Positions 61,705 through 64,000 of a DNA stretch of 64,000 nucleotides are shown one piece after another. The notes under the pieces are model-generated. The model had not been told where the DNA came from. It worked only from the letters and a program-made list of their open reading frames with translations, and did no database searches. This DNA is from Streptomyces tropicalis (GTDB lineage Bacteria > Actinomycetota > Actinomycetes > Streptomycetales > Streptomycetaceae): NCBI RefSeq assembly GCF_029269835.1, contig NZ_JARJBB010000009.1, positions 62,001-126,000 on the forward strand, read 5' to 3'. Position 1 is the first letter of the stretch. Each line of letters opens with the position of its first letter. Made by a program: the position numbers and the translations under genes.

Positions 61705-63987
61705 ATGCCAAACAAGCGCTCGGGCGGTGGCATGTCACCAACGCAGCAGGCCGCCAAGTTCCTCGGTGTCAGTGTGCTCGCGGGAGCTGTCCTGGCCGGA
61801 ATCGCCCTGCCCGCAGCCGGCGTGCTCGGCCTGGCGGCGAAGGGGTCGGCGACCGGGTTCGACGACATCCCGGCCAACCTCAAGCGCCCGCCGCTCAGTC
61901 AGCGCACCACGATCCTGGACAGCCAGGGCCGGCAGATCGCCCAGGTCTACTCCCGCGACCGCACGGTGGTGGACCTCAAGGACATCTCCCCGTACATGCA
62001 GAAGGCGATCGTCGCGATCGAGGACTCGCGCTTCTACCAGCACGGCGCGATCGACCTGAAGGGCGTCCTGCGCGCCCTCAACAAGAACGCGCAGAGCGGC
62101 GGCGTCGCGCAGGGCGCCTCGACGCTCACCCAGCAGTACGTGAAGAACGTCTTCGTCGAGGAGGCCGGCGACGACCCGACGAAGGTCGCGCAGGCCACCC
62201 AGCAGACCCTCGGCCGCAAGGTCAAGGAACTGAAGTACGCGATCCAGGTCGAGCAGGACCTCGGCAAGAAGAAGATCCTCGAGAACTACCTGAACATCAC
62301 CTTCTTCGGTGAGCAGGCCTACGGCGTCGAGGCGGCCGCCCAGCGCTACTTCTCCAAGCACGCCAAGGACCTGAACCTGCAGGAGGCGGCGCTGCTCGCC
62401 GGCATCGTCCAGTCGCCGAGCCGGTACGACCCGGTCAACGACGAGGCCGAGGCCACCAAGCGGCGCAACGTCGTGCTGCAGCGCATGGCCGAGGTCGGGG
62501 ACGTCTCCCAGGCGGAGGCCGACCGGGCGAAGCAGGCACCGCTCGGCCTGCGGACCACCCAGCCGCGCAACGGCTGCATCACGGCCACCACCGGCGCGGG
62601 CTTCTTCTGCAAGTACGTCGAGCACGTCTTCCTCAACGACCCGGTCTTCGGCGCGACCCGCGAGGAGCGGGCCAAGGTCTGGAACCAGGGCGGCCTGACG
62701 GTCCGCACGACCCTGGACCCGCAGGCCCAGCAGGCCGTGCAGGCGTCGCTGAAGAAGCACGTCTACCAGACGGACGCGGTCGCCGCGGCCTCCGTGCTGG
62801 TCGAGCCCGGCACCGGCAGGATCGTCGCGATGGGCCAGTCGAAGCCGTACGGCTACGGCAAGAACGAGACCGAGATCAACTACTCGGTCGGCAACGACAT
62901 GGGCGGCTCGAACTTCGGCTTCCCGACCGGCTCGACCTTCAAGCCGTTCGTGGCGGCGGCCGCGCTGGAGCAGGGCAAGCAGGCGACGCAGGAGTACGCG
63001 TCGCCGTACAAGATGCCGTACCCGAGCCCGGTGCAGACCTGCAGCGGCGCGCCCTGGACCAACCGCGAGAACACCCAGGTCGAGAACGAGAACACCGCGG
63101 AGCACGGCCCGTACCGGATGAAGGAGGCGATGGCGAAGTCCGTCAACACCTACTTCGTCCAGCTGATCTCCGACATCGGCCTGTGCCCGGTGGCCGGCAT
63201 GACCGACAAGCTGCACGTGGTGCAGGGCGACGGGCACAAGCTCCCCGAGAAGCCGTCCATCGCGCTCGGCGCGATCGGCGTCTCCCCGCTGACCATGGCG
63301 AGCGCGTACGCCGCCTTCGCCGACCGGGGCACCTACTGCACGCCGGTCGCCATCCAGTCGATCACGCAGAAGATCGGCAACCGGGAGAAGACGCTCGGCG
63401 TCCCGAAGTCGACCTGCGCGCGGGTCATGTCCCAGAAGACCGCTGACACCGTGAACACCCTGCTCCAGGGCGTGGTCGACTCCGGCACGGGCCAGGAGGC
63501 CGGCCTGTCCGACCGCGACGACGCGGGCAAGACCGGTACGACGGACGAGCGCAAGAACGCCTGGTTCGTCGGCTACACGCCCAACCTGTCCGGCGCCGTC
63601 TGGGTCGGCAGCGCCACCCAGCAGGTCAAGATGATCGACATCAACATCGGCGGCGTGTTCAACCCCCTGGTCTACGGCGGCCAGGTGCCCGGCCCGATCT
63701 GGCGGGACGCGATGACCGGCGCCCTCACCGGCAAGCCGGCCCCCTCCTTCCACCTCGTCGACATCCCGGACGGCGGTGGCAAGGACAAGGGAAAAGGCAA
63801 GACCCCCGGGGGCGGAAGCAACGGGGGAAACAGCGGCACCACCGGTGACATCGGCGGCCTCGTCGGCGGCCTGACCGGAGGCGACAACGGCGGCCCGCTC
63901 CCGAAGCCGAGCTTCTCCCTCCCGGGCGGCTTCTTCCAGGGCCAGACGGGGACGCGCGGCAACGGGTTCGGCGGCCGCAAGGGCTGA
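61705..63987 (+). CDS. class A penicillin-binding protein (bifunctional)
   Basis: This is a 760-residue membrane-anchored peptidoglycan synthase. After an N-terminal membrane helix (about residues 18-42) the transglycosylase domain has EDSRFYQHGA (catalytic Glu near 107) and GASTLTQQYVKN. The transpeptidase domain has the nucleophile in GSTFKPF (near 410), SVN (near 479) and KTGTTDE (near 608). A Gly-rich C-terminal tail of about 75 residues follows, without PASTA domains. It is immediately downstream of wblA in divergent orientation. Confidence 0.95.
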   Translation: MPNKRSGGGMSPTQQAAKFLGVSVLAGAVLAGIALPAAGVLGLAAKGSATGFDDIPANLKRPPLSQRTTILDSQGRQIAQVYSRDRTVVDLKDISPYMQKAIVAIEDSRFYQHGAIDLKGVLRALNKNAQSGGVAQGASTLTQQYVKNVFVEEAGDDPTKVAQATQQTLGRKVKELKYAIQVEQDLGKKKILENYLNITFFGEQAYGVEAAAQRYFSKHAKDLNLQEAALLAGIVQSPSRYDPVNDEAEATKRRNVVLQRMAEVGDVSQAEADRAKQAPLGLRTTQPRNGCITATTGAGFFCKYVEHVFLNDPVFGATREERAKVWNQGGLTVRTTLDPQAQQAVQASLKKHVYQTDAVAAASVLVEPGTGRIVAMGQSKPYGYGKNETEINYSVGNDMGGSNFGFPTGSTFKPFVAAAALEQGKQATQEYASPYKMPYPSPVQTCSGAPWTNRENTQVENENTAEHGPYRMKEAMAKSVNTYFVQLISDIGLCPVAGMTDKLHVVQGDGHKLPEKPSIALGAIGVSPLTMASAYAAFADRGTYCTPVAIQSITQKIGNREKTLGVPKSTCARVMSQKTADTVNTLLQGVVDSGTGQEAGLSDRDDAGKTGTTDERKNAWFVGYTPNLSGAVWVGSATQQVKMIDINIGGVFNPLVYGGQVPGPIWRDAMTGALTGKPAPSFHLVDIPDGGGKDKGKGKTPGGGSNGGNSGTTGDIGGLVGGLTGGDNGGPLPKPSFSLPGGFFQGQTGTRGNGFGGRKG

Positions 63988-64000
63988 GCCCCGTCGCCGG

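Overview
The window is a high-GC actinobacterial chromosome segment, almost certainly from a Streptomyces. Gene content and order match the conserved Streptomyces core around bldG, hppA, topA, tmk, acsA, crp and wblA. GTG starts, translationally coupled ATGA/GTGA overlaps and leaderless-looking promoters fit this. I see no insertion sequence, prophage, CRISPR array or rRNA. There is one tRNA gene and one probable 6S-type RNA.

Layout. (1) 1-9870 (+): an Mce lipid-transport operon that begins before the window: two YrbE/MlaE permeases, six Mce substrate-binding proteins in canonical A-F order (E is a lipoprotein) and two Mce-associated proteins, closed by a strong hairpin. (2) 10028-12634: a secreted BNR/sialidase-like protein, a small lipoprotein and tRNA-Thr(CGT). 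(3) 12740-22403 (-): exported TAP-type peptidase, DNA polymerase III delta', a three-part transporter-like/dTMP kinase/coiled-coil fusion, and topoisomerase I. (4) 22648-29281 (-): small membrane protein, methyltransferase, lipoprotein, proton-pumping pyrophosphatase HppA, anti-sigma kinase and BldG. (5) 29363-31873 (+): large DEAD/DUF1998 helicase with a possible TTA codon next to its start. (6) 31923-37488 (-): compact Tad pilus operon. (7) 38084-42500: HAD phosphatase, 6S RNA candidate, degenerate Fic protein, MinD/CooC-type P-loop protein, deacetylase-like lipoprotein. (8) 42856-50815 (+): SulP-carbonic anhydrase fusion, acetyl-CoA synthetase, NhaA, holin-X-like protein, epoxide hydrolase-like enzyme. 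(9) 51336-57940: MarP-like protease, two Nudix hydrolases, endonuclease III, Crp, metallo-beta-lactamase-fold hydrolase, RidA, DUF4177. (10) 58013-63987: two ArsA-like ATPases, WblA, and a class A penicillin-binding protein ending 13 bases before the window edge.

How the parts work together. The Mce operon encodes a multi-subunit envelope importer whose ATPase is usually encoded elsewhere. The Tad cluster supplies a secretion ATPase, two platform proteins, a MinD-like partner and three pilin-like proteins; no prepilin peptidase is in the window. BldG and its adjacent anti-sigma kinase form a partner-switching pair. Crp and WblA are global developmental regulators. AcsA, NhaA, HppA and the SulP-carbonic anhydrase handle acetate, ions, energy and bicarbonate.

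The window is mostly conserved core. The most unusual signals are tandem-repeat expansions in MceC and in a Tad pseudopilin, a Fic protein lacking most active-site residues, a deacetylase-like protein with an altered first catalytic motif, the tmk fusion with repeated DETAVLPPV-type motifs, a set of start codons preceded at 6-8 bases by a -10 hexamer, and the 6S RNA candidate.
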